DNA of 40,926 nt from Halorubrum lipolyticum DSM 21995 (GCF_000337375.1 NZ_AOJG01000006.1:76020-116945), one strand, 5' to 3'. Numbered from the stretch's first letter, positions 16,176-25,091 are shown. Notes: a model not told the origin generated them from the letters alone. Translations and numbers: made by a program.

Positions 16176-17905
16176 TATCGCTCCTCCGTGGCTTCGTCGT
16201 CGTCAACTGCGCGGCCCCCATCTGTTGCGACGTCCTCGCCGCCGTCGGCGACGACGTCCTCGGCGGTCTCCTGCTGTCCCATCGGTTCGGGACTGTGACA
16301 CTGCCGCACGATCCGCTTCGTCTCGAGCGACGGCTCGTCGGTCGCCATCGAGACGGCGATGGTGACGACGAACACGACCGGGAGCGTGATGAGCGCAGAG
16401 CCGATTGCGGGCATCCACGTCGCCAGCCCCGCCGACAGCGGCGCCTCGAGACCGCCGACGTAGTTCGGCACGATCTCGTTGATCATCGGGATCGACCAGA
16501 GCGTCAGCCCGGTCGTCATGCCGGCGAGCGCTCCCTGCCGATTGGCGTTCTCCCACCACATGCCGAGGAAGAACATCGGGAACAGGACGGAGCCGGCGAG
16601 CGAGAACGCGTATCCCACGAGCGCCGCGATCGACGACGCGGGATTGAGCGCGGCCAGCGTGGTCAGCGCGCCGAGCGCGACGATCGAGAGGCGGCCGACG
16701 AGGATCTGCTGGCGCTGCGTCGCGTCCTCGTTGATGATGTTGGTGTAGATGTCGTGGCTGATCGCCGAGGAGCCGGCGATGAACAGCCCGGCGACCGTCG
16801 CGATCGCCGCGGCGATACCGCCCGCCGCGACGATGCCGACGAACCAGTCCGGGAGCCCGGACAGCTGCGTCGCCAGCACGACGATGACCTCGCTGGCCGC
16901 GCTCGTCATGCCGGGGTCGCCGTACGTCGCGCCGACGTTCTGGGTGTAGAGGTCGGTGCCAAACGCCGCGAACGCCGGGGCGCTCCAGTAGAGGATACAG
17001 ATGAAGAACAGGCCCCAGACCGTCGACCAGCGGGCCGTCCGCTCGCTCTCGACCGTGTAGAACCGGACGAGCACGTGCGGGAGCCCGCAGGTGCCGACGA
17101 TCAGCGAGAACGTCGTGGCGACCCAGAGGTAGTAGCTCGACGAGGCGAACGGCTCGGAGAACTCGCTACCGAGCTCGCTGATGAGCATTCCGTACTCGAG
17201 CTGCGGCAGCACCGTGGAGTAGCCGTTGGTGTAGCCGACGACGAACAGCCCCACGACGAACGCGAGGATGAGGATGACGTACTGGACCGCCTGGTTCTTC
17301 GTGGCGCCCAACATCCCGGACAGCGTCAGGTAGCCGACGGTGACGACCATCATCGCGACGACCATCACCTGGTACCCGTCGAGGCCGGGGATGAGACCGC
17401 CGTAATCGCCGAAGATGTACAGGCCGACGAGCGCCATCCCCTTCGCCTGCCCGATGGCGTAGACGAAGCCGATGAGGAACGTCGTCACCGCCGCGATGGC
17501 GCGCGCGGTGTCGGAGTTGAACCGGTCGCCGACGAAGTCCGGCGCCGTGTACTTCCCGAACCGGCGCAGCTGCGCGGCGAGGAAGATGAGCAGGATGAAG
17601 TATCCCGTCGTCCAGCCGACGACGTACACGAGCCCGTAGAACCCCGCGAGCGCGATCGACGCCGCCATGCCGAGGTACGAGGCGGCCGACATCCAATTCG
17701 CCCCGATCGCCATCCCGTTCTCGACGTTCCCGATGGAACGGCCGGCGACCCACATGTTCTCGGTGTCGGCGACGCGGAAGACGAACCCGATCGTGAGGAA
17801 CAGCCCCAACATCGCGATCACGAGGACCGCCGGCGCCAGCTTGAACGAGATGTCGAGCGCCTCCGGGAGGAGGTCGCTCTGCAGGAGGAGCGAACTCCCC
17901 GTCAT
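16175..17905 (-). CDS. Sodium:solute symporter (SSS family), acetate-permease-like large subunit
   Basis: A 576-residue integral membrane transporter with about 13 hydrophobic helices. The SSS signatures AGRSIGNVENGMAIGANWMSAASYLGMA and, in the centre, GTCGLPHVLVRFYTV are clear; the closest class is the cation/acetate symporter ActP. It starts by overlapping the DUF4212 small subunit by 4 nt (ATGA) and ends overlapping uspA. Its acidic C-terminal tail has DGG-type repeats similar to the N-terminal tail of the small subunit. Acetate as substrate is inferred from the neighbouring acs genes; pyruvate or propionate are alternatives. Confidence 0.94.
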   Translation of the reverse strand: MTGSSLLLQSDLLPEALDISFKLAPAVLVIAMLGLFLTIGFVFRVADTENMWVAGRSIGNVENGMAIGANWMSAASYLGMAASIALAGFYGLVYVVGWTTGYFILLIFLAAQLRRFGKYTAPDFVGDRFNSDTARAIAAVTTFLIGFVYAIGQAKGMALVGLYIFGDYGGLIPGLDGYQVMVVAMMVVTVGYLTLSGMLGATKNQAVQYVILILAFVVGLFVVGYTNGYSTVLPQLEYGMLISELGSEFSEPFASSSYYLWVATTFSLIVGTCGLPHVLVRFYTVESERTARWSTVWGLFFICILYWSAPAFAAFGTDLYTQNVGATYGDPGMTSAASEVIVVLATQLSGLPDWFVGIVAAGGIAAAIATVAGLFIAGSSAISHDIYTNIINEDATQRQQILVGRLSIVALGALTTLAALNPASSIAALVGYAFSLAGSVLFPMFFLGMWWENANRQGALAGMTTGLTLWSIPMINEIVPNYVGGLEAPLSAGLATWMPAIGSALITLPVVFVVTIAVSMATDEPSLETKRIVRQCHSPEPMGQQETAEDVVADGGEDVATDGGRAVDDDEATEER

Positions 17906-18405
17906 TCGTCGGACCCCCCGTCGGCCGCCGCGACCCCGGCACCGCTCTTACTCTCCGCGACGTCGGCGTGGTCGATACCGTACTTCTCGTCGAGCGCGTC
18001 CCGCTTGCGCGAGTACCAGAACGCTAAGATTAGCGCGCTGGTCGGGGCGCCGAACGCGACGAGGAAGTAGTGAAGCGGGAAGCCCAAGATCGGCATCTGG
18101 CTCGTCATCGGACCGGGCGCGATCCGCGTCAGGGTCACCGGTCCCCACACCGCGAGGACCCAGACGGCGAACCCCGACCAGACGATGCGGAGGTGATCGC
18201 GCATATACGGCGTGCTCGGATTGAGGATGTTCACCTCCGCTCCGAGGTAGTCGGTGTCGTTGTGCTCCTGTGCCGCGCCCCTGGCGACGCCGCCGTCGGT
18301 GGCCGCGTCGTCGGCTGCACGGCCACCGTCGGTGACCGCGTCGTCGGCTGCGCGGCCCCCGTCGGTGACCGCGTCGCCCGAATTACGTGAGCTATTATCT
18401 GTCAT
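17902..18405 (-). CDS. DUF4212 family symporter small subunit
   Basis: A 167-residue protein with two membrane helices (about 72-95, FAVWVLAVWGPVTLT, and 105-130, FPLHYFLVAFGAPTSALILAFWYS) preceded by the conserved NPSTPYMRDHLRIVW and followed by RKRDALDEKYGID, which identify DUF4212. This family pairs with SSS permeases as an accessory subunit. The N-terminal 45 residues are a low-complexity extension with an 11-residue repeat DAVTDGGRAAD, not part of the usual domain. A TATA-like GCATAAAC (18433-18440) lies about 31 nt upstream of the ATG. First gene of the transporter operon. Confidence 0.93.
   Translation of the reverse strand: MTDNSSRNSGDAVTDGGRAADDAVTDGGRAADDAATDGGVARGAAQEHNDTDYLGAEVNILNPSTPYMRDHLRIVWSGFAVWVLAVWGPVTLTRIAPGPMTSQMPILGFPLHYFLVAFGAPTSALILAFWYSRKRDALDEKYGIDHADVAESKSGAGVAAADGGSDE
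18293..18380 (-). repeat. 33-nt tandem repeat in the DUF4212 gene
   Basis: Two complete 33-nt units (18293-18325, 18326-18358) and a partial third (18359-18380) encode the 11-residue motif DAVTDGGRAAD in the cytosolic N-terminal tail. The 13-nt core ctgcgcggccccc recurs near 16207-16219 in the tail of the partner permease gene, so the two genes share related repeat DNA. Confidence 0.8.
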
Positions 18406-18519
18406 GTGTTGTGGTGTGTATTGTCGTGGTGCGTTTATGCGATTTTATCGTGATATTTGTTCGCGGTGTCGTGCGCGTCGTCTCTCGTTTCGCGTCTCGA
18501 AAACGGATCCGTCGGTGGG

Positions 18520-20514
18520 CTACTCGCTCTTCGCTTTCTGCTGGATCTCCTCGACGATCTCCGGGTTCCGGAGCGTGCTGGTGTTACCCAGCTCCTTGCC
18601 GTCGGCGATGTTCTCAAGCAGGCGGCGCATGATCTTCCCCGAGCGGGTCTTCGGCAGGTCCGGCGTGAACACGACCTGCTCCGGCCGGGCGATCGGGCCG
18701 ATGGCGTCCTCGACGCCCGCGACGATCGCGTCGCGGAGCTCGTCGTTGCCCTCGTACCCGTCCTCGGTCGTCACGTACGCGTAGACGGCCTCGCCTTTGA
18801 TGTCGTGGTCGCCGCCGACCACGGCCGCCTCCGCGACGCCCTCGACGCCGACGATGGCGGACTCGATCTCCATCGTCCCCAGCCGGTGGCCGGAGACGTT
18901 GAGCACGTCGTCGACGCGACCGAGCACGGTGATGTAGCCGTCCTCGTCGATCTTGGCGCCGTCCTCCGGGAAGTACACCCAGTCCTCGGGGTCGTCGCTG
19001 TCGGTGTCCGAGTACTCCGCCCAGTACTCGTCGATGTACCGTTCGTCGTTGTTGTACAGCGTCCGGAGCATCCCGGGCCACGGCTTCTGTACCGTGAGGT
19101 AGCCGGCCTTCCCCGGCTCTACCTCGTCGCCGAGCGTGTCGAGGATCTGTACGTCGAGCCCCGGGAGCGGCGGTCCGGCCGCCCCGGGCTTCATGTCCTT
19201 GATACCGGGCAGCGTCGTCACCATCATGCCGCCGGTCTCGGTCTGCCACCACGTGTCGACGATCGGGCACTCCTCGTCCCCGATGTGCTTGTAGTACCAC
19301 TTCCACGCGCGCGGGTTGATCGGCTCGCCGACCGTGCCGAGCAGCCGCAGCGAGGAGAGGTCGTGGGCGTCGGGGTACTCCGCGCCCCACTTCATGAACG
19401 CCCGGATGGCGGTGGGCGCGGTGTACAGCTGGGTCGCGTCGTGCTCCTCGACGATCTCCCAGAGGCGGTCGCGCTCCGGGTGATCGGGCGTCCCCTCGTA
19501 CATCATCGTCGTCGTCCCGAGCGCGAGCGGCCCGTAGACGATGTAGGAGTGACCCGTGATCCAGCCGATGTCGGCCGAACAGAAGTACGTGTCATCCGGC
19601 TTGATGTCGAGGACCGACTGCGAGGTCCACGACACCCACGAGAGGTAGCCGCCGGTCGTGTGTTTCACGCCCTTCGGCTTCCCCGTCGTCCCCGAGGTGT
19701 ACATCAGGAACAGCATGTCCTCGGCGTCGCGGGTGACCGGCTCGACCTCGGCGCCCTCGTGGTCCGCCACGAGGTCGCCGTAGTCGATCTGGTCGTCGCC
19801 GAGGTCGTGACCGAAGCCGTCGCCGTTCGGCCCGAGTCGGTCGACGACGACCGTGGTCGTGTCGTGCTCGACGCCCGCGAGCCCCTCGTTGGCCTTGTCG
19901 AGGTGGTCGAGGGGGTCGCCGCGCCGGTAGTAGCCGTCGCAGGTGACGAGGTACTCCGACTCCGCGGAGTTCATCCGCGTCGCGAGCGCGTCCGCCGAGA
20001 ACCCGGCGAAGACGACGCTGTGCGGCGCGCCGATCCGGGCGCACGCCAGCATCGCGATCGGCAGCTCCGGGATCATCGGCATGTACATCGTCACCACGTC
20101 GTCCTCCTCGACGCCCTGCTCGCGGAGCGCGGCCGCGAACTCGTTCACCTCTCGGTGCAGCTCCTCGTACGTGTACGTGCGGTCGTCCTCGTCGACCGGC
20201 TCGCCGACCCACTCGATCGCGGCCTCGTCGCCGCGCTCGTCGAGGTGTCGGTCGAGGCAGTTGGCCGACGCGTTCAGCTCGCCGCCGGTGAACCACTCGT
20301 AGAAGGGAGGGTTGCTGTCGTCCAGCACCTGATCGTAGTCCGTCTCCCAGTCGAGCAGATCGGCGGCCGCCTCCCAGCACTCCGGCCAGTTCTCCTCGAA
20401 CTCGTCGTAGACGCCGGGATCCGACACGTTCGCCTGTTCGACGAACGACTCCGGCGGCTCGAACACCTCCTGCTCTGCGAGTCTCGCTTCCAGTTGACCG
20501 TCTCCCTCTGTCAT
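18520..20514 (-). CDS. acs: Acetyl-CoA synthetase
   Basis: AMP-forming synthetase converting acetate, ATP and CoA to acetyl-CoA in the cytoplasm. The 664-residue protein has the ANL-family motifs: YTSGTTGKPKGVKHTTGGYL (P-loop-like), VDTWWQTETGG (A5), YTVLGRVDDVLNVSGHRLGT-type hinge and the C-terminal LPKTRSGKIMRRLL, whose lysine is the usual catalytic and acetylation site. Length matches bacterial Acs. The start at 20514 is backed by GTTTAAG about 34 nt upstream; longer in-frame extensions cross the next gene. Upstream of the symporter operon and downstream of the integrase-like/Bat regulator. Confidence 0.97.
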   Translation of the reverse strand: MTEGDGQLEARLAEQEVFEPPESFVEQANVSDPGVYDEFEENWPECWEAAADLLDWETDYDQVLDDSNPPFYEWFTGGELNASANCLDRHLDERGDEAAIEWVGEPVDEDDRTYTYEELHREVNEFAAALREQGVEEDDVVTMYMPMIPELPIAMLACARIGAPHSVVFAGFSADALATRMNSAESEYLVTCDGYYRRGDPLDHLDKANEGLAGVEHDTTTVVVDRLGPNGDGFGHDLGDDQIDYGDLVADHEGAEVEPVTRDAEDMLFLMYTSGTTGKPKGVKHTTGGYLSWVSWTSQSVLDIKPDDTYFCSADIGWITGHSYIVYGPLALGTTTMMYEGTPDHPERDRLWEIVEEHDATQLYTAPTAIRAFMKWGAEYPDAHDLSSLRLLGTVGEPINPRAWKWYYKHIGDEECPIVDTWWQTETGGMMVTTLPGIKDMKPGAAGPPLPGLDVQILDTLGDEVEPGKAGYLTVQKPWPGMLRTLYNNDERYIDEYWAEYSDTDSDDPEDWVYFPEDGAKIDEDGYITVLGRVDDVLNVSGHRLGTMEIESAIVGVEGVAEAAVVGGDHDIKGEAVYAYVTTEDGYEGNDELRDAIVAGVEDAIGPIARPEQVVFTPDLPKTRSGKIMRRLLENIADGKELGNTSTLRNPEIVEEIQQKAKSE

Positions 20515-20624
20515 GGTACGCTCTGTAGCAAACCGATCTCGCCCCTTAAACGATGGCGCTAAATACGAAAAATCGTGATAGATTCGCGCGGCGATTCGGA
20601 GCGCCGCGACCGCCCGGGACCGAC

Positions 20625-22430
20625 TCAGCCCTGATCGAGGCGCCGGGCCCGCCGCCCGTCCTCGAAGAGCTCGTCGAGCAGCCGGCGCTGGGCCTTCCGG
20701 AGGTGGTTGTGGAACGTCGGCGAGGAGACGTCCATGGCGTCGGCGACCTCCTCCGCGGTGCTCCCCCGCGGCCAGTCGAAGTACCCCCCGTGGTACGCGG
20801 CCGACAGCGCGGCCCACTGGCGGTCGGTGAACCGGTCCGCGACCCCCTCCCGGAGCGAGTCCTCGCTCCGCGGCGCCCGCGCCACCGACTCCTTGCTCGC
20901 GAGCCGCGCGTCGTCGAAGGCGTCCCGGAACCCCTCGGCGACGGGGCGCACGTCGGCGCCCTCCGGGAGGTCGGCGACCACTCGGACCCTCCCGTCTTCC
21001 GCGGTCGCGTCGCGGACGGTCGCGCCGTGCTCGGTGAGGGTCCGGACCGCGGACCCGCCCGCAACGCGCGCGGACACGTCGCAGCCGTCCTCGCGCGTCT
21101 CGATCACGCGGAGGTCGGAGACGCCGGACGCGCCCGCGACCGCGTCGGCCAGCGCCTGCGGCCGCGCCCCCTCGACGGAGAGGTAGAAGCGGGAGGCGTC
21201 GTCGTCGACGGCCACCGTGGACGCCAGCTCGATCCGACAGCCGAGCGTCGCGCTCGCGCGGGCGAGGAACGCCCCCTCGTCGCCGGTGTGGAACTCCACC
21301 TCGGTCACCGCGTCGGAGTGGAGCAGCTCCCGCCAGCGCTCCGCGGTCACGGCCCACCCGAGACACCGTCCGAGCGCCGCGATCTCTCGGCGCTCGACCG
21401 ACGAGACGGACGGTACGGTTTCGGAAGAGGACTCCCCGCCGGCGACCACGCACAGCGCGCCGTGGGTCACGTCGCGGTACCGGAGGGGTACCGCGACCGC
21501 CGGTCGACCGGCGGTCGCGGGCGATCCCGCAGTCGATATCGCTTCTTCCTCCTCGACCGCCTCGCGCCACGGCCCGTCGCCGTCGACGCCGCGGTCGACG
21601 AGCGTCTCTCGGTCGACGCCGGCCGCGCCCGCGATCTCGACGCGCCCGCGGTCCCCCGTCCCGCGGACGACCCACGCCTCGGCCCAGCGGTCGGACTCGG
21701 TCACGCCGTCGGGAACCGCCGCGAGGGGTGTCGCTCGGTCGTCGCCGTCCGCGAGCGCCTCGAACCCTCCGAGGGCGGTCGGCGCCGACTCGTCCGCCGG
21801 CCCGTCCGCCGACCCACCCCGACCGCCGGCGATCGCCGAGGCGATCGCCTCGCCGTCAAGCGGTCCGAGGTACCCGTCGAGCGTCGCCATCGTCTCCCAC
21901 CCCCCGGCCTCGCGGACCGCGTGCGGGTCGACGCCGCGGTCGGCGAGGAGCCGCCGCGCGAAGGTCCGTCGGAGGTCGCGAGGGGTCACGTCCGGGCCGA
22001 CGAGACCGTCGCTCCGCGCCGCCGCGCGCTCGGCGGTCTCGCTCACGATCATCTGGACCCGACGGGGCGACACGTCGACGAACGGCTCGGACTCGCCGAG
22101 GTCGGCGCTCTCGGCGTACCGCCGCATTTCCGCCGCCAGCGACGCCGGAATCGCCGTCTCGCGGTCGATCCCGCTTCGGTCTCGCGGCGCGGGCTCCGTC
22201 TCGGGAGCGCCGTCGGTTTCTCCCCCTCCCGCCGTGTCCTCCGACGGGACCGCGAGGATTGAGAGGTCCGCGTCGCCCTCCGTCTCGCGGAGGTGTCGCG
22301 GGGCGACGCGCGTGATCTCCCCGGTCCGGAGCCCCGCCTCGCCGCCGAGGCGGACGACCAGCGCGGCGCGGTACGTCTCCGCCGCCGTCACGAGCGCCTC
22401 GTACGCGTCGGCGTCCACTCCCTGGTCCAT
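20625..22430 (-). CDS. Bat-type regulator with N-terminal tyrosine-recombinase-like domain
   Basis: A 601-residue fusion. Residues about 1-195 resemble the catalytic domain of tyrosine recombinases: R35 in GEAGLRTGEI, RDLRR (R151, R154) where the family has H-x-x-R, GGW (W178) and Y187 in LDGYLGP. Next is a GAF-like region (about 230-385), a BAT domain (about 395-530, VTEVEFHTGDEGAFLARASATLGC), and the HTH-10 DNA-binding domain at the end (FTDRQWAALSAAYHGGYFDWPRGSTAEEVADAMDVSSPTFHNHLRKAQ). The HTH-10/BAT pair is that of bacterio-opsin activator. It lies 110 bp upstream of acs and likely controls acetate genes (inference). TTATTTC about 30 nt upstream supports the ATG at 22430. Confidence 0.9.
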   Translation of the reverse strand: MDQGVDADAYEALVTAAETYRAALVVRLGGEAGLRTGEITRVAPRHLRETEGDADLSILAVPSEDTAGGGETDGAPETEPAPRDRSGIDRETAIPASLAAEMRRYAESADLGESEPFVDVSPRRVQMIVSETAERAAARSDGLVGPDVTPRDLRRTFARRLLADRGVDPHAVREAGGWETMATLDGYLGPLDGEAIASAIAGGRGGSADGPADESAPTALGGFEALADGDDRATPLAAVPDGVTESDRWAEAWVVRGTGDRGRVEIAGAAGVDRETLVDRGVDGDGPWREAVEEEEAISTAGSPATAGRPAVAVPLRYRDVTHGALCVVAGGESSSETVPSVSSVERREIAALGRCLGWAVTAERWRELLHSDAVTEVEFHTGDEGAFLARASATLGCRIELASTVAVDDDASRFYLSVEGARPQALADAVAGASGVSDLRVIETREDGCDVSARVAGGSAVRTLTEHGATVRDATAEDGRVRVVADLPEGADVRPVAEGFRDAFDDARLASKESVARAPRSEDSLREGVADRFTDRQWAALSAAYHGGYFDWPRGSTAEEVADAMDVSSPTFHNHLRKAQRRLLDELFEDGRRARRLDQG

Positions 22431-22668
22431 TCGTTTCGTATACTCTTCAAAATCCGAAATAACTCTTTCGCCGTAGATCGGGGTTTAAAAGGACAGTATC
22501 CGGATAGCGTCGGGAGATCCTGGACAGATGCGGTCGTCTCTGTGCTCACTCTCACAGAGCTGTTTCGCTTTCACAGAAAAAGCCGAAAAGAGAGTGTCGA
22601 ATCTCTCCCCGTGACAGCCGCTCCGCGTCCGGGCGGCTCAACCGTTACTCCGCGTCCGTCCGGACTGC
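22431..22668. other. Intergenic region with hairpin and TCACAGA repeats
   Basis: Holds the regulator's promoter near 22430-22465 and, further right, a 7-bp stem CTCTGTG/CACAGAG at 22538-22559, a repeated TCACAGA (22552, 22571) and a GAGAG/CTCTC stem near 22590-22607. TTTAAAAG at 22492-22499 could drive a plus-strand transcript through these structures. No coding potential is convincing. Confidence 0.4.
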
Positions 22669-22905
22669 TCACCCCCCGTTCGCGACACCCCACGTGACGT
22701 GGTCCCACAGCCGCTCGTAACTGTAGTAGGTTACCGTCTTCACCACGTTGGCGACCAGCCCGATGTTCACGGCGGCGCCGACGTCGCCGACGACGACCCA
22801 CGCCACGAGAACGGTGATCGCGACCATGAGCGCGCGGTAGCAGAGGGTTTTGGCGAGCGCGCGTTTCCGCGCGTGGACCGCCGAGCGCGAGACGAGACCA
22901 CTCAT
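22669..22905 (-). CDS. DUF2061 family membrane protein
   Basis: A 78-residue protein with two helices (about 25-45, CYRALMVAITVLVAWVVVGD, and 47-62, AAVNIGLVANVVKTVTYY) and the DUF2061 signature AKTLCYRALM ... VKTVTYYSYERLWDHVTWG. Function of the family is unknown. The start at 22905 is preferred over 22932 because the TATA-like CTATTTAG near 22951-22957 would put the transcription start between the two. It lies between acs2 and the Bat-type regulator in the same direction. Confidence 0.85.
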   Translation of the reverse strand: MSGLVSRSAVHARKRALAKTLCYRALMVAITVLVAWVVVGDVGAAVNIGLVANVVKTVTYYSYERLWDHVTWGVANGG

Positions 22906-22978
22906 GCGGCGTGAAACGACCCGGAGTGACAAGAAACCTACAGTCGTTTCTAAATAGTTAATAAGTAATTGGTAATAG

Positions 22979-24937
22979 TTACTTTTTGCGGACCGCAGAC
23001 TCGATCTCGCCGACGACTTCGGGGTTGCGCAGGGCGCTCACGTCGCCGAACTCGTCGCCGCGGGCGATGTCCTCCAGCAGGCGGCGCATGATCTTCCCCG
23101 AGCGGGTCTTCGGCAGGTCCGGCGTGAACACGATCCGGTCGGGGCGCGCCACGTCGCCGACCGCGTGCGCCAGCCGCTCGCCGATCGCCTCGCGGAGGGA
23201 CTCGTCGGGGTCGACGTCGCCTCGAGTCGTCACGTACGCGACGATCCGCCCGTCGTCGTCGCCGACGACCGCGGCCTCGGTGACGCCGTCGGCCTCGACG
23301 ATGGCCGACTCCAGCTCCGCGGTGTTGAACCGGTGCGTCCGAACGTTGATCACGTCGTCGACGCGGCCGAGGATCGTGACGTAGCCGTCCCCGTCGACGG
23401 TGGCGCCGTCGCCGGTGCGGTACCGCCACCCGTCCTCGCCCTCCAGCCAGTACTCCCGCCGGTACCGCTCGTCGCCCTCGCGGAGCCCGCGGAGCATCCC
23501 GGGCCACGGCGCGGCGATCGTGAGGTACCCCGGCTCGCCGGGTTCGACGGGTTCGCCGTCCTCGTCGACGACGCGCGCGTCGATCCCCGGCAGCGGCGGG
23601 CCGACCTTCCCGGGCTTCATCGGCGTGACCCCCGGCAGGGTCGCGAGGGAGATGGCGCCCGTCTCGGTCTGCCACCACGTGTCGACGATCGGCGCCTCCC
23701 CGCCGCCGACGTGCTCGCGGTACCAGCGCCACGCCTTCGAGGTGATCGACTCGCCGACGGTCCCCAGCAGGCGGATCGACGACAGGTCGTGGGCGTCGGG
23801 GTACTCCGCGCCCCACTTCATAAACGAGCGGATCGCGGTGGGTGAGGTGTAGAAGACGCTGACGGCGTTGCGCTCGATCAGGTCCCACACGCGGTCGCGG
23901 TCGGGGTAGTCGGGCGACCCCTCGTAGAGGACGCTGGTCGTCCCGACGGAGAGGGGACCGTAGACGCCGTAGGAGTGGCCCGTGATCCAGCCGATGTCGG
24001 CGGCGCACCAGTAGGTGTCGTCCGGGCGCACGTCGAGGACGTTCCGGGTCGTCCACGCGACGTGCGCGAGGTAGCCGCCGGTCGCGTGCTCGACGCCCTT
24101 CGGACGCCCCGTCGTCCCGGAGGTGTACATCACGAAGAGGAGGTCGGTGGCGTCGCGCGCGACGGGCTCGACCGTCTCCCCGTCGTGCGCCGCCACGACC
24201 GCCTCGTACTCGTGTTCGTCGTCGCCGAGCGGCACGTCGAGCGCGTCGCCGAGCCGGTCGACGACCACCGTCGCCGAGAGGTCGGCCTCGGCCCGGAGCC
24301 GGGCGTTGTCCGCCTTCGACTTCTGGTTGAAGGCGTCCTCCCGCCGGTAGTAGCCGTCGCAGGTGACGAGGTACTCCGAGTCGGCGGCGTCGATCCGGGT
24401 CGCGAGCGCCTCCGCCGACAGCCCCGCGAAGACGACGTTGTGCGGCGCGCCGATCCGGGCACAGGCCAGCATCGCGATCGGCAGCTCCGGGACCATCGGG
24501 AGGTACAGCGTCACCACGTCGTCCTCCTCGACCCCCAGGTCGCGGAGCCCGGCAGCGAGCGCGTTCACCTCTCGGTGGAGGTCGAGGTAGGTGTACGACC
24601 GACGCTCCCCCCGTTTGCCGAACCAGCGGATCGCGAGCTGGTTCCGCCGCTCGTCGAGGTGACGGTCGACGCAGTTGGCCGCGGCGTTGAGCCGCCCGTC
24701 CGGGAACCACTGATAAAACGGCGGATTCTCGTCGTCCAGCACCGTCTCGTAGGGGCGCTCCCAGTCGAGCAGGTCGGCGGCGCGGCGCCACGCCTCGGGC
24801 CCTTCCTCGGCGAACGCCTCGTATATCTCCGGGTCGCTCGCGACGGCCCGGTCGCTGAACGCGGCGGGCGGCTCGACGACCTCGTCGCCGGCGGCGGTCC
24901 CGTCCGCCCGCCGGCCGTCGACTCCGGCGTAATCCAT
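22979..24937 (-). CDS. acs: Second acetyl-CoA synthetase-like acyl-CoA synthetase
   Basis: A 652-residue ANL enzyme parallel to the other acs in every motif: YTSGTTGRPKGVEHATGGYL, VDTWWQTETGA and LPKTRSGKIMRRLL, the last almost identical in DNA as well. Overall it is clearly diverged, so it is an old paralogue, possibly for another short-chain acid such as propionate. The ATG at 24937 is chosen because TATA sequence (24961-24969) lies 28 nt upstream; the ATG at 24952 would fall at the transcription start. First gene of the leftward run. Confidence 0.94.
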   Translation of the reverse strand: MDYAGVDGRRADGTAAGDEVVEPPAAFSDRAVASDPEIYEAFAEEGPEAWRRAADLLDWERPYETVLDDENPPFYQWFPDGRLNAAANCVDRHLDERRNQLAIRWFGKRGERRSYTYLDLHREVNALAAGLRDLGVEEDDVVTLYLPMVPELPIAMLACARIGAPHNVVFAGLSAEALATRIDAADSEYLVTCDGYYRREDAFNQKSKADNARLRAEADLSATVVVDRLGDALDVPLGDDEHEYEAVVAAHDGETVEPVARDATDLLFVMYTSGTTGRPKGVEHATGGYLAHVAWTTRNVLDVRPDDTYWCAADIGWITGHSYGVYGPLSVGTTSVLYEGSPDYPDRDRVWDLIERNAVSVFYTSPTAIRSFMKWGAEYPDAHDLSSIRLLGTVGESITSKAWRWYREHVGGGEAPIVDTWWQTETGAISLATLPGVTPMKPGKVGPPLPGIDARVVDEDGEPVEPGEPGYLTIAAPWPGMLRGLREGDERYRREYWLEGEDGWRYRTGDGATVDGDGYVTILGRVDDVINVRTHRFNTAELESAIVEADGVTEAAVVGDDDGRIVAYVTTRGDVDPDESLREAIGERLAHAVGDVARPDRIVFTPDLPKTRSGKIMRRLLEDIARGDEFGDVSALRNPEVVGEIESAVRKK

Positions 24938-24960
24938 GATACTATCTCGCAAGCGAAGGA

Positions 24961-24969
24961 ATGTATACT
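24961..24969 (-). promoter_or_regulatory. TATA box of the second acs
   Basis: AAGTATACA on the minus strand, centred about 28 nt upstream of the ATG at 24937; implies a leaderless transcript and decides the start codon. Confidence 0.6.
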
Positions 24970-25028
24970 TTGTCCGAGCGTCCGGCGCGCGGACGGGATC
25001 GAAATGCGGTGACTCGGGCCGAACCGAG

Positions 25029-25091
25029 GTCGACTCCGCCGGCGCGAGCCCGGCCGCCTACGTCGACTCCGCCGGCGCGAGCCCGGCCGCC
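25029..25091. repeat. 33-nt tandem duplication across the hflX stop codon
   Basis: The 30-nt block at 25029-25058 is repeated at 25062-25091, giving two 33-nt units. In the hflX frame the second unit encodes the C-terminal residues GLAPAEST; the stop TAG at 25058-25060 sits at the junction, so the first unit is untranslated. Confidence 0.85.

Noticed and set aside
16295-18070. 591-codon plus-strand frame opposite the symporter
   Set aside because: Antisense to clear transporter genes; highly Arg-rich and repetitive, a composition artifact.
18457-20562. 701-codon plus-strand frame opposite acs
   Set aside because: It mirrors acs; high-GC genes leave long stop-free frames on the other strand. 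Its protein is rich in Arg/Val/Leu without motifs.
18520-24937. Recent tandem duplication of acs
   Set aside because: The two genes share motifs and a few identical stretches, but they differ throughout and are separated by other genes, so they are old paralogues.
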